64,000 nt of DNA from Actinoplanes sp. M2I2 (GTDB lineage Bacteria > Actinomycetota > Actinomycetes > Mycobacteriales > Micromonosporaceae): positions 124,001 to 188,000 of the forward strand of contig NZ_JALPVJ010000016.1 in NCBI RefSeq assembly GCF_023544445.1. The letters are read 5' to 3'. Each line of letters starts with the position of its first letter. Within the stretch, counting starts at the first letter, position 1. The notes under the pieces were generated by a model. It had not been told where the DNA came from. It saw only the letters and a list, made by a program, of their open reading frames with translations, and did not search any database. The position numbers and the translations under genes are program-made. Shown one piece after another: positions 16,354-24,808 of the stretch.

Positions 16354-18492
16354 GTGACCGATTCGCGTACCGCGTACCGGACCTGCCCGCTCTGCGAGGC
16401 CGCCTGCGGTCTCGAGCTGACGATCTCGGGCGACCGGGTCGTGGCCGCCCGGGGCGACCGGGAGCACGTGTTCAGCCACGGTTTCGTCTGCCCCAAAGGC
16501 GCCACCTTCGGCCAGCTGTCGGACGATCCCGACCGGCTGCGCGGGCCGCTGCTGCGGCGGGGCGGCTCGCACGTCGAGGTCGGCTGGGACGAGGCGTTCG
16601 ACGCGGTCCGGGCCGGGCTGCGGCCGATCATCGAGGCGGACGGGCCGCACGCGGTGGCGCTCTATCTCGGCAACCCGAACGTCCACACGATGGCCGGTGG
16701 GCTCTACGCGGCCCCGCTGGTCAAGGCGCTCGGCACCCGCAACGTGTTCTCGGCCAGCACGGTCGACCAGATGCCCAAGCACGTGTCCTGCGGCTACCTG
16801 TTCGGCAGCCCGCTGGCCATTCCCGTACCCGATCTGGACCGCACCGACCTGCTGCTGATGCTCGGGGCCAACCCGTGGGAGTCGAACGGCAGCCTGGCCA
16901 CGGCGGCCGACTTCCCGGGGCGGCTGAAGGCCATCCAGGAGCGCGGCGGACGGTTCATCGTCGTCGACCCGCGACGGACGCGGACCGCCGCGCACGCCGA
17001 CGAGCACCTGTTCGTCCGGCCCGGCACGGACGCGTTCCTGCTCTTCGGCCTCGTCCACACGCTCTTCGCCGACGGGCTGGTCACCCCCTCCCCCTACGTG
17101 GACGGGGTGACCGCCGTGGGCGAGCTGGCCGCGGGCTTCGCCCCCGAGGTGGTCAGCGCGACCTGCGGCGTGCCCGCGGCGCGGATCCGGTCGCTGGCCC
17201 ACGAGCTGGCGGCGGCGCCGCGCGCGGCCGTCTACGGACGCATCGGCACCTGCACGGTCGAGTTCGGCACGCTGACCAGCTGGCTCGTCGACGTGGTGAA
17301 CGCGCTGACCGGCAACCTCGACCGGCCCGGCGGCGTCATGTTCCCCCTCGCCGCCCACATGCGACCGCCGGGCCGGCCCGGTGGCCGCGGCTTCACCGTG
17401 GGGCGGTGGCACAGCCGGGTGCGCGGGCTGCCCGAGGTCAAGGGCGAGCTGCCGGTGGCCACCCTGGCCGACGAGATCGAGACGCCGGGCCCCGAGCAGG
17501 TGCGGGCCCTGATCACCGTGGCCGGCAACCCGGCGCTGTCCACCCCCAACAGTGGACGGCTCGACCGGGCGCTGGCCGGACTGTCGTTCATGGTCAGCGT
17601 CGATCCCTATCTGAACGAGACGACGCGGCACGCCGACGTGGTGCTGCCGCCGCCCGAGGCCACCCGCAAGGGGCACTACGACTTCTCGTTCCTGGCCCTC
17701 GCCGTGCGCAACTTCGCGGCCTACTCCCCGCCGGCCCTGCCACCCCGGCCCGGCTCGATGGACGAGTGCGACATCCTGGCCCGGCTGTCCCTGATCGTCT
17801 CCGGTCAGGACCTGCCGGTCGAGGTCTTCCACGACGAGCTGCTGCGGCGGGTGGCGGGCGATCGCGAGGTCACCGGCGACTCCCCGGCCGAGCGCCTGCT
17901 GGACGCCGCGCTGCGCGCCGGGGCGTACGGGCTGACGCTCGACCAGCTCCGGGCCAGCCCGCACGGTGTCGATCTCGGTCCGTTGCAGCCGCGGATGCCC
18001 GAGGTGCTGCGGACCCCCAGCGGCCGGGTCGACCTGTGCCCGGCCCCGCTGGCCGCCGACGTGCCCCGCCTGCGGGCCGCCCTCGACCGCCCGGCCGACG
18101 ACCTGGTCCTCATCGGCCGGCGTCACCTGCGCAGCAACAACAGCTGGATGCACAACGTGCCGGCCCTGGTCAAAGGCCGCGACCGGTGCACGCTGCAGCT
18201 GCACCCGGCCGACGCGGCCCGGCTCGACCTCGCCGACGGCGACGCCGCCCAGGTCACCTCGCGGGCCGGCGGCCTGACCGTCCGCGTCGAGCTGACCGAC
18301 GAGGTGATGCCCGGGGTGGTGAGCCTGCCGCACGGCTGGGGCCACGACGTGCCCGGCACCCGCCAGTCGGTCGCCGCCGCCCATCCCGGCGTCAACTCCA
18401 ACGTGCTCACCGACGAGACGGTCCTCGACCCGCTCTCGGGCAACAGCGTGCTCAACGGCATCCCGGTGGAGATCAAACGCGTGGCATCATGA
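16354..18492 (+). CDS. Molybdopterin-dependent oxidoreductase
   Basis: A 712-residue enzyme of the DMSO-reductase/formate dehydrogenase-like superfamily. An N-terminal 4Fe-4S site is formed by C11, C14, C18 and C46 (CPLCEAAC ... VCPKG). Molybdopterin-binding segments follow: LMLGANPWESNGSL near 170, VVDPRRTRTA near 205, AGNPALS near 390. The C-terminal molydop-binding domain has RRHLRSNNSWMHN near 590, and PHGWGHDVPGTR near 650. No membrane or electron-transfer subunit gene lies nearby, so it probably works as a soluble single-subunit oxidoreductase. The donor or acceptor is unknown. The GTG start has GGGAGG upstream. Confidence 0.92.
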   Translation: MTDSRTAYRTCPLCEAACGLELTISGDRVVAARGDREHVFSHGFVCPKGATFGQLSDDPDRLRGPLLRRGGSHVEVGWDEAFDAVRAGLRPIIEADGPHAVALYLGNPNVHTMAGGLYAAPLVKALGTRNVFSASTVDQMPKHVSCGYLFGSPLAIPVPDLDRTDLLLMLGANPWESNGSLATAADFPGRLKAIQERGGRFIVVDPRRTRTAAHADEHLFVRPGTDAFLLFGLVHTLFADGLVTPSPYVDGVTAVGELAAGFAPEVVSATCGVPAARIRSLAHELAAAPRAAVYGRIGTCTVEFGTLTSWLVDVVNALTGNLDRPGGVMFPLAAHMRPPGRPGGRGFTVGRWHSRVRGLPEVKGELPVATLADEIETPGPEQVRALITVAGNPALSTPNSGRLDRALAGLSFMVSVDPYLNETTRHADVVLPPPEATRKGHYDFSFLALAVRNFAAYSPPALPPRPGSMDECDILARLSLIVSGQDLPVEVFHDELLRRVAGDREVTGDSPAERLLDAALRAGAYGLTLDQLRASPHGVDLGPLQPRMPEVLRTPSGRVDLCPAPLAADVPRLRAALDRPADDLVLIGRRHLRSNNSWMHNVPALVKGRDRCTLQLHPADAARLDLADGDAAQVTSRAGGLTVRVELTDEVMPGVVSLPHGWGHDVPGTRQSVAAAHPGVNSNVLTDETVLDPLSGNSVLNGIPVEIKRVAS

Positions 18493-18496
18493 CGCG

Positions 18497-19654
18497 ATGC
18501 GACACCTGGCCGACGACGAGCGGCGGGCGCGGCTCGCGATCCGGCACGCGCTGAGCGCCCCGGTCGACTCCCCCGAGGCAGCCACAAGGGCCATGACGGT
18601 GCTGCACGCCACCGAACCGGCCACGGTCTACCTGTCGTGCTGGGCGCGGGTGCGGTCGCTGTCGGTGGCCAACGTCGACCGGGCCCTGCACCACGACCGG
18701 ACGCTGGTCAAGCAGCTGGCCATGCGGCGCACGCTGTTCGTCTTCCCGGCCGACCTGCTGGCCGCCGCCTGGCCGAGCGCGTCGGCCCGGGTCGCCGCGA
18801 CTGAGCGGACCCGGATGGCGCAGGACGCGGTGACCGCCGGCTTCGCCGAGGACGGTCACGAGTGGCTCGACCGCGCGCGGGCGGGGGTGATCGAGGCGCT
18901 GGCTGATCATCCGGACGGCCGTTCGGCGCTCGACCTGCGGCAGGCCGTCCCGCTGATCGACGTCAAGGTCGCCGTCCGGCCGGGCGAGGTGTGGACGGCG
19001 GGCCGGGTGCTCACGCACCTGGGGCTGACGGCCGACCTCGTCCGCGGCGTCAACACCGGCGGCTGGCACGTGTCACGGCCGCGGTGGACGCTGATGCGGC
19101 ACTGGCTCGACCCGCTGCCGACGCCCCTGACCCCGGCCGCGGGCTACCGCGAGCTCGTCCGCCGCTGGCTGTTCTCCTTCGGCCCCGGCACCGAGGAGGA
19201 CCTCGTGTGGTGGCTGGGCACGACCAAGGCGGTCGTGCGGGCGGCCCTGGCGTCGCTGGACGCCGTGCCGGTCGGCCTCGACGGCGGCGCGACCGGCTGG
19301 CTGCTGCCCGACGACGTCGAAGAGGTCGGCCACGACGAGCCGTGGGCCGCCCTGCTGCCGGTGCTCGACCCGACCGTGATGGGCTGGAAGGGCCGCGACT
19401 TCTACCTCGGCCCGCACCGCGACCGGCTCTTCGACAGGCGCGGCAACGCCGGCACCACCGCCTGGTTCAACGGGCGGGCGGTCGGCTGCTGGGTGCAGGA
19501 CGCCGCCGGCGTCGTCCGGCTGCGCCTGTTGGAGGAGGTGCCGGCCGAGGGTCGCGACCTGCTGACGGCCGAGGCCGACCGGCTGACCGCCTGGCTCGAC
19601 GGATTCCGCGTGGGCAGCGTCTACTCCTCGCCCGCGATGAAGGCCACCGCCTGA
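18497..19654 (+). CDS. Winged-helix DNA-binding protein (HTH_42/YcaQ-like family)
   Basis: A 385-residue protein of the AlkZ/YcaQ-like winged-helix family (PF06224). It begins ARLAIRHALSAPVDSPEAATRAMTVLHATEPATVYLSCWAR and later has RRTLFVFPADLL, HWLDPLP, WLFSFGPGTEEDLVWWLGTTK and LLPVLDPTVMGWKGRDFYL. The characterised DNA glycosylases of this superfamily carry a Q-x-Q/D catalytic motif where this protein has LHATEP. The lyase/glycosylase activity is therefore doubtful. It follows the molybdoenzyme after four bases, likely co-transcribed. Confidence 0.85.
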   Translation: MRHLADDERRARLAIRHALSAPVDSPEAATRAMTVLHATEPATVYLSCWARVRSLSVANVDRALHHDRTLVKQLAMRRTLFVFPADLLAAAWPSASARVAATERTRMAQDAVTAGFAEDGHEWLDRARAGVIEALADHPDGRSALDLRQAVPLIDVKVAVRPGEVWTAGRVLTHLGLTADLVRGVNTGGWHVSRPRWTLMRHWLDPLPTPLTPAAGYRELVRRWLFSFGPGTEEDLVWWLGTTKAVVRAALASLDAVPVGLDGGATGWLLPDDVEEVGHDEPWAALLPVLDPTVMGWKGRDFYLGPHRDRLFDRRGNAGTTAWFNGRAVGCWVQDAAGVVRLRLLEEVPAEGRDLLTAEADRLTAWLDGFRVGSVYSSPAMKATA

Positions 19655-20016
19655 CGCCCGGTGGGGTCGAGCCGCAGAGTCGTCGCCGTGGCTGCGGCGG
19701 TCACCATCCCGGCGCCCCCGCCGTACTTCGCGCGGTAGGCGGCGTCGACCTCGGCGCTGACCGCGGGGGACGCGTCGCCCACGTCCTCGACGGTGACGTC
19801 GGCCTGCAGACCGGGCACGCTGATCCGGGCCCGGCGCGAGCGCAGCGCCTGACCGAACCAGCCGGTGTCCCGCCGATACCAGGACCGCACGTACACCTGC
19901 CCGCCGGCGCACACGACCCAGATCGGCACCGGGCTCCGCAGGCTGCCGTCCGGCCGTTCGACGGCGATCCGCAGCTCCGGCGCCGCCGCCACAAGACGCA
20001 GGTCCGGGCGGACCAT
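19621..20016 (-). CDS. DUF2255-family protein
   Basis: About 131 residues. ELRIAVERPDGSLRSPVPIWVVCAGGQVYVRSWYRRDTGWF is the family's nitroreductase-like split-barrel signature, followed by SAEVDAAYRAKYGGG. ATG 20016 starts the conserved region; GTG 20067 would add 17 residues. Its 3' end overlaps the winged-helix gene by 34 bases on the opposite strand. Members resemble flavin-binding split barrels, but the function is unknown. Confidence 0.8.
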   Translation of the reverse strand: MVRPDLRLVAAAPELRIAVERPDGSLRSPVPIWVVCAGGQVYVRSWYRRDTGWFGQALRSRRARISVPGLQADVTVEDVGDASPAVSAEVDAAYRAKYGGGAGMVTAAATATTLRLDPTGRQAVAFIAGEE

Positions 20017-20112
20017 CGGGTGCTCATGCTCCCGATCGTGCTCGGCCGCGCCGCCCGGGACCAACACCGCCTCGACACCGATCGATACTCCGCGGGTATC
20101 AGGCGGACGGTC

Positions 20113-20568
20113 TCACAGGTTCTTGGCCAGGTTGCGGCCGGTCTCGGTGAAGCCCAGCTGCTCGTACAGGGCCCGGGCGCCGGTGTTGTGGGCGAAGACG
20201 TGCAGGCCGAGCCGGGTCAGCGCGTTGTCGCGGCACCAGCGCTCGACGGCCAGCATGATCGCGCGGCCGTAGCCCCGACGCCGCAGGTCGGGCTCGACAG
20301 CGACGTTGTAGACGAACGCGGTGTCCCGGGTGACCTTGACCCACAGGAAGCCGACCCGGCGGTCGCCGTCGTAGGCGTACCAGAAATGGTGGTCAGGGGT
20401 GGCGAACTCGTCGGGAAGCAGCCGCGCGTAGGTCTCGGCGGCGTCGTGGGCCGCCTCCGCCGCCGACCGGCCCGATGCGGCGGCGCTCCGGGCGTAGTGC
20501 GCCTCGCCCTCGGCCCGCCAGGGCGTGTACTGGTCCTCGGTCATCGGCTCCAGCCGTACGTCGGTCAC
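20113..20568 (-). CDS. GNAT-family N-acetyltransferase
   Basis: About 151 residues from GTG 20568. The domain runs from VRLEPMTEDQYTPWR to the C-terminus, with AFVYNVAVEPDLRRRGYGRAIMLAVERW as the acetyl-CoA loop (R-R-x-G-Y-G) and LHVFAHNTGARALYEQLGFTETGRNL closing the fold. It is the mycothiol-synthase-like/RimI type by general pattern. The frame is open to 20610. It is transcribed away from the sigma-factor operon. The acceptor is unknown. Confidence 0.88.
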   Translation of the reverse strand: MTDVRLEPMTEDQYTPWRAEGEAHYARSAAASGRSAAEAAHDAAETYARLLPDEFATPDHHFWYAYDGDRRVGFLWVKVTRDTAFVYNVAVEPDLRRRGYGRAIMLAVERWCRDNALTRLGLHVFAHNTGARALYEQLGFTETGRNLAKNL

Positions 20569-20596
20569 GACCGACAACCTACTGACACGACACCAT

Positions 20597-20620
20597 GTGA
20601 CCGGCGTCACTCATTAGGGT
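20597..20620 (+). promoter_or_regulatory. Inverted repeat and -10-like box before sigma operon
   Basis: GTGAC-CGGC-GTCAC (20597-20610) is followed by TAGGGT (20615-20620), 35 bases before the ECF sigma start. It may be an operator or part of an autoregulated promoter. No clear -35 of ECF type was recognised. Confidence 0.35.
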
Positions 20621-20655
20621 GATCCGTGAACGGGGGCGCCGTCGTCTGACCGGAT

Positions 20656-21201
20656 GTGAAAGTGACCGAGCTGGACGAGGGGCAACTGCTGCGGCGGGTG
20701 GCCCGGGCCGACCGGGCCGCGTTCGACGAGCTCTACCGGCGCACGTCGCCGTGGCTCGCCGTGCGGCTGCGGCGCCGCTGCTCCGACGACGGTCTGGTCG
20801 CCGAGGTCCTGCAGGACACCTATCTCGCGGTGTGGCGGGCGGCCGGGTCGTTCACCGGCGCCCAGGGCGGCGGGAGCGCGGCCGGCTGGCTGTGGACCAT
20901 CGCGGCGCACCGGCTCGTCGATGCCCTGCGCCGGCGGGCCCGGCACCCCGAGGTGCCGGCCGAGGAGCTTCCCGTCCGCCCCGCGCCCGCCGCCGAGGAC
21001 GAAGCCCTGGCCGGATCGATCGGTGACGAGGTGGGCGTCGCCCTCTCCCGGCTGGCGCCGGAGTTGCGCGCGGTGCTGCACGCGATGGTCCTGGACGGGC
21101 TGACGGTGCGGGAGACCTCGATCCTCCTCGGGCTGCCCGAGGGAACTGTGAAGAGCCGGGCCCGGCGGGCCCGGACCGTGTTGCGGGAGGCGCTGTCGTG
21201 A
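20656..21201 (+). CDS. ECF-type RNA polymerase sigma factor
   Basis: A 181-residue sigma-70 family protein with region 2 (FDELYRRTSPWLAVRLRRRCSDDGLVAEVLQDTYLAVWRAAGSF) and region 4 (LRAVLHAMVLDGLTVRETSILLGLPEGTVKSRARRARTVLREAL), and nothing between, so it is an ECF group member. It starts at GTG 20656 and overlaps the next gene by four bases. That gene encodes a zinc-finger membrane anti-sigma, so activity is probably held at the membrane. The downstream ABC genes are the likely targets. Confidence 0.92.
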   Translation: MKVTELDEGQLLRRVARADRAAFDELYRRTSPWLAVRLRRRCSDDGLVAEVLQDTYLAVWRAAGSFTGAQGGGSAAGWLWTIAAHRLVDALRRRARHPEVPAEELPVRPAPAAEDEALAGSIGDEVGVALSRLAPELRAVLHAMVLDGLTVRETSILLGLPEGTVKSRARRARTVLREALS

Positions 21202-21989
21202 CCGACCACATTCCGGCCGCACCGCTGGCCGCCTACACCGCCGGGGACCCGCATCTCGACGACGCCACCGTCTGGGCGGTCGAGGTGCACCTCGAGAACT
21301 GCGCCGGGTGCCGGGCCCGGCTGGCCGAGCTGGCCGCTCCGCCGTTGCGCACGCTGCTCGACGACGTGCAGGTGACGATCGACAGGGGGGTGCGTACCGG
21401 GCCCGAGCCGGCCCGGCGACGGGCCTGGCGTCGCCTCGCCCACCGGTGGGCCGTGTGGTCGGTGATCCCGTGGGTCGCGACCGTCGCCGGTGCGGTCCTC
21501 GCGGCGTTCGCGCTGGACCGGCAGTTCCCCGAGCGGCCGTCGCTGGTGCTGCTGCTGGCCCCGGTGGCGCCGCTCGCCGGGCTGGCGATCGCCTGGTCCC
21601 GGCGCAGCGACCCGGCCTGGGAGATCACCGCGGGCACCTCGCGGGCCGGGCTGGAACTACTTCTCCGGCGTACGGTCGTGGTCCTCGCGACCGTGCTGCC
21701 CCCACTGGCCCTGGCCGGCTGGCGGCTCGGCATGTCGCCGGCGCTGTGGCTGCTGCCCAGCCTCACCTTCACCGCGGCGACCCTGCTGGCCGGCGGCCTG
21801 ATCGGCGTCGGCCGGGCCGCCGCGGTGCTCGGCGGCGGCTGGTTGCTGGCCGTCGCCCTGCCCGCGGTCCTCACCTCGGACCTGCCCGCGGTCGTCCAGC
21901 CGTCGAGCCTGCCCGCCTGGGCCGCCGCCGCCCTGGCCGGCACGTTGCTCACCGTCCTTCGCGCCGGCGACCACCGGCGCGTCAACTAA
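21198..21989 (+). CDS. Membrane anti-sigma factor with zinc-finger motif
   Basis: A 263-residue protein. Residues about 27-38 form VEVHLENCAGCRARL, the H-x3-C-x2-C zinc anti-sigma core. About six hydrophobic helices follow from residue 85 to the end (for example VIPWVATVAGAVLAAFAL, SLVLLLAPVAPLAGLAIAW), instead of the usual single helix and external sensor. It overlaps the sigma gene by four bases. By family logic it binds the sigma factor. The extra helices suggest sensing in the membrane, possibly through the transporter encoded next. Confidence 0.85.
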   Translation: MTDHIPAAPLAAYTAGDPHLDDATVWAVEVHLENCAGCRARLAELAAPPLRTLLDDVQVTIDRGVRTGPEPARRRAWRRLAHRWAVWSVIPWVATVAGAVLAAFALDRQFPERPSLVLLLAPVAPLAGLAIAWSRRSDPAWEITAGTSRAGLELLLRRTVVVLATVLPPLALAGWRLGMSPALWLLPSLTFTAATLLAGGLIGVGRAAAVLGGGWLLAVALPAVLTSDLPAVVQPSSLPAWAAAALAGTLLTVLRAGDHRRVN

Positions 21990-21999
21990 GGAGACTCCC

Positions 22000-22797
22000 G
22001 TGGTACGCATGGTCAGCGCGACCGAGCTCGAACCGACCACCTACGCCTGGCCCGTCGAGGCCGCCGGGCTGCGGGTCAAGGCCGGGCGGCACGTCGCCGT
22101 CAACGGTCTCGACCTGCGGCTGGGCACCGGCGTGCACGGGCTGCTCGGCCCGAACGGCGCCGGCAAGACCACGCTCATGCGGGCGGTGTCCACCGTGCAC
22201 CGGCCGTCCGGCGGGAGTCTGCGCCTGCTCGGCGAGGACGCCACGAACGGCCGGGTGCTGCGCTCGTTGCGCCGCCGGCTGGGCTACCTGCCGCAGCACT
22301 TCGGCTTCTACCCGCGGTTCACCGTGCGCGAGTACGTCGAGTACATGGCCTGGCTGCGCGAGATGCCCAAGGCGGCGATCCCGGGCGCGGTGCAGCGCGC
22401 GGTCGAGCGCGTCGGGCTCACCGGCCGGGCCGGCGCCAAGCTCAAGACCCTCTCGGGCGGCATGCTGCGCCGGGTCGGCATCGCCCAGGCGATCGTCAAC
22501 GACCCCGACCTGCTGCTGCTCGACGAGCCGACCGTCGGCCTCGACCCGGAACAGCGCGTCGAGTTCCGCACGCTGCTGCGGGAGCTGGGCGCCGACAGCT
22601 GCGTCGTGGTCTCCACCCACCTGGTCGAGGACGTGGTCGCGGCCTGCACCGACGTCGTGCTGGTGGACGAGGGCCGGCTGGTCTGGCAGGGCCTGCCGGC
22701 CGAGCTCGTCCGTCTCGGCGAGCGCGGCGGCACCGGCGACAGCCCGGCCGAGCGTGGCTACACCTCGCTGCTGACCACCCACCGGAGCGCCGCATGA
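22000..22797 (+). CDS. ABC transporter ATP-binding protein
   Basis: A 265-residue nucleotide-binding subunit: Walker A GPNGAGKTT, Q-loop YLPQHFG, signature LSGGMLRRVG, Walker B LLLLDEPTVGLD, H-loop STHLVED. It starts GTG 22000 with TAAGGAG ten bases before. The stop overlaps the next membrane gene (ATGA). The layout with two ABC-2-like membrane proteins encodes a complete exporter or membrane-remodelling unit, co-expressed with the sigma/anti-sigma pair. The substrate is unknown. Confidence 0.93.
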   Translation: MVRMVSATELEPTTYAWPVEAAGLRVKAGRHVAVNGLDLRLGTGVHGLLGPNGAGKTTLMRAVSTVHRPSGGSLRLLGEDATNGRVLRSLRRRLGYLPQHFGFYPRFTVREYVEYMAWLREMPKAAIPGAVQRAVERVGLTGRAGAKLKTLSGGMLRRVGIAQAIVNDPDLLLLDEPTVGLDPEQRVEFRTLLRELGADSCVVVSTHLVEDVVAACTDVVLVDEGRLVWQGLPAELVRLGERGGTGDSPAERGYTSLLTTHRSAA

Positions 22798-24143
22798 CCC
22801 GCGTCCTCGGCTTCGAGCTGCGCCGCTCCAACGCCCCGTCGCTGGCCGTGCTGCTCGTCGCGGCCGGCCTGGGCGCCCTGGCGCTCGGCGGCAACCTCGG
22901 GCTCGACGGCTGGCACGGCTTCACCTACGCCCACACGTCGTCGCTCTTCCTGCTGCTCCCGCTGGCGCTGGCCGGGGGCGCGGTGATGGGCCGCCGGGAG
23001 CGGCGCAGCCGGGCCGACGAGCTGATCGCCAGCACCGGGCGGCCCCGGGCGCAGCGGCTCCTGCCCGGCCTGCTCGCCCTGGCCGTCGCGGCCGCCCTGG
23101 CCCACCTGATCGTCTTCGCCGGCGGCGCGATCGTCATCCTGGTGACCGGCGCCTACGCCAACGCCTTCACCGTGCTGTGGCCCCTGGCCGGGGTGCTGGT
23201 GCTGGCCGGGGGCGCCTGGCTCGGGCTCGCGGCCGGCCGGGCCTGGTCGTCGCCGCTGGTTCCCCCGCTCGTCGCCGTGCTCGGCCTGCTGCTGCAGTTC
23301 GGCTTCGCGGAGTTCGGCCCGCCCGGTGAGCCGACGCGCTGGGAGAACCTCGCGATGCTGCCCCAGCCTCCCCTGTACGACTGGGAGGCCGTCACCGGTC
23401 GCGCCGTGCTCGGCTATGCGGTGCTCGGTGCGGGGCTGATCGCGGCCGGGTTCCTGCTGGCCTCGGGCCGGTCCTGGCTGCCCCGGGTGGCCGCCGTCGC
23501 CGCACTGGCCGTGGCCGGGACGCTCGCGGCCGTCATCCCCGGCACCACCGCGGCCACCCACTACCGGGTGGACGCGGCCGCGCAGAAGCTGGTCTGCGCC
23601 GACGGAGCTCCGCAGGTGTGTGTGACCGCGGTGCACGCGACGGTCCTGGACGAGGCCGCGCCCCGGGTGCGCGAGGCGCTGAGCCTGCTGGCCAAGCTGC
23701 CGGGCGCGCCGACCCGGGCCGTCGAGTGGCGGGCCGACCGGGTCTATCAGCCCGGCGACTCGGACTGGCAGGGCACGGGCACCACCCGCCCCGAGCCCGG
23801 CACGATGAACTTCGACCTCGGCCTGGACGACGGGCGGCTCAGCCCGGCGCTGGTCGAGACCATCGTGCTCGGCGCCGGCACGCTGTGGAACGGTTGCCCG
23901 GGCGGCCAGGACCTGGTCGCCGCGCACGCGGCCGGCGCCTGGCTGATGGGCCGGGACGAGCTGACCGGCGTCGACGACACCCTGAGCTTCTACCCCGAGC
24001 TCAAGGCCCAGGTGCCCCAGACGGTACGGGCCCTGCGCGCGCTGCCCGAGCCGGAGCAGATCCGGCGGGTGACCGCGCTGCGCGACGCCTCCCTGAACTG
24101 CCAGGAGGACCTGTTGCCGCTGCTGACCGGGGCTTCGTCGTGA
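22794..24143 (+). CDS. ABC-2-like membrane protein with large C-terminal domain
   Basis: A 449-residue protein. The N-terminal half has about six membrane helices (residues about 15-245, such as SLAVLLVAAGLGALALGG and LLALAVAAALAHLIVFAGG), ABC-2-permease-like. Residues about 250-449 form a soluble, probably external domain (TTAATHYRVDAAAQKLVCADGAPQVCVTAVH ...) with four to five Cys and a WNGCPGGQDLVAAHAAGAWL helix. This domain was not recognised. The gene overlaps both neighbours by four bases. It probably partners the ATPase, the external part acting in substrate capture or sensing. Confidence 0.82.
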   Translation: MTRVLGFELRRSNAPSLAVLLVAAGLGALALGGNLGLDGWHGFTYAHTSSLFLLLPLALAGGAVMGRRERRSRADELIASTGRPRAQRLLPGLLALAVAAALAHLIVFAGGAIVILVTGAYANAFTVLWPLAGVLVLAGGAWLGLAAGRAWSSPLVPPLVAVLGLLLQFGFAEFGPPGEPTRWENLAMLPQPPLYDWEAVTGRAVLGYAVLGAGLIAAGFLLASGRSWLPRVAAVAALAVAGTLAAVIPGTTAATHYRVDAAAQKLVCADGAPQVCVTAVHATVLDEAAPRVREALSLLAKLPGAPTRAVEWRADRVYQPGDSDWQGTGTTRPEPGTMNFDLGLDDGRLSPALVETIVLGAGTLWNGCPGGQDLVAAHAAGAWLMGRDELTGVDDTLSFYPELKAQVPQTVRALRALPEPEQIRRVTALRDASLNCQEDLLPLLTGASS

Positions 24144-24751
24144 CGGCCTGGTCGCGGCTCTACCTCCGCTCCCGGCGCCTGCCCCTCGCGGTCGCGGTCT
24201 CGTTCGGCGCGGCCGCCCTGATCTGGGCCGGCTGGTCGATGTTCAGCGACGCTCCGGAGATCAACGCCGGGCTGGCCACGTTCACCACCCTGCTGGCCCT
24301 CGCTCCGCTGATCCCGACGCTGGCCGGGGACGACGACTCGCTGGAATCGACGGCGGCGCTGCGCTGGCCGCCACGCCGCGTACTGCACTTGCTTCTGGTC
24401 GGCGTCGTTGCGGCGGTCCCGCTGCTCGCGAGCCGGGCCAGCGGCGCGTCGTTCGGCCCGGCCGGTGCGACGCTGCGCGATGTGGCCGGCCTGACCGGCC
24501 TGATCGGTCTCGGGGTGGCGCTGCTCGGCACCCGGATGGCCTGGCAGCTGCCGATCTGCTGGGCGGTGGCCCAACTGATCTTCGGCGAGTCGTCCACGGG
24601 CTGGCGCGAGGCGGTGTTCTGGCTGGTGCAGCCGGCCGGCAGCGAGATCGCGGCGGCCACGGCGGGCGTTCTGCTCGCGGCCGGCCTGGTGGCCTACGCC
24701 GGGCGGGTCGGCCCGCGCCCGGCCCCGGCCGAAGCGGCCCTGGGCCAGTAG
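24140..24751 (+). CDS. ABC-transporter-associated membrane protein
   Basis: A 203-residue integral membrane protein with about six helices (LPLAVAVSFGAAALIWAGWSMF, TLLALAPLIPTLAG, VLHLLLVGVVAAVPLLA, LIGLGVALLGTRMAW and others). GTG 24140 is chosen because it overlaps the previous stop (GTGA) and starts the hydrophobic domain. It is the last gene of the sigma/anti-sigma/ABC operon, with a strong hairpin after it. It is probably the second permease half. No specific family is recognised. Confidence 0.8.
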   Translation: MTAWSRLYLRSRRLPLAVAVSFGAAALIWAGWSMFSDAPEINAGLATFTTLLALAPLIPTLAGDDDSLESTAALRWPPRRVLHLLLVGVVAAVPLLASRASGASFGPAGATLRDVAGLTGLIGLGVALLGTRMAWQLPICWAVAQLIFGESSTGWREAVFWLVQPAGSEIAAATAGVLLAAGLVAYAGRVGPRPAPAEAALGQ

Positions 24752-24771
24752 TCGGTCACCGGCCGACGCGC

Positions 24772-24800
24772 CGGGCGGTGACCGGGTGGGTCACCGCCCG
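24772..24800. terminator. Convergent hairpin terminator
   Basis: Perfect 12-bp stem CGGGCGGTGACC / GGTCACCGCCCG with a GGGTG loop, between the end of the ABC operon (24751) and the end of the oxidoreductase gene (24809). Confidence 0.8.
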
Positions 24801-24808
24801 ATGGCGCG

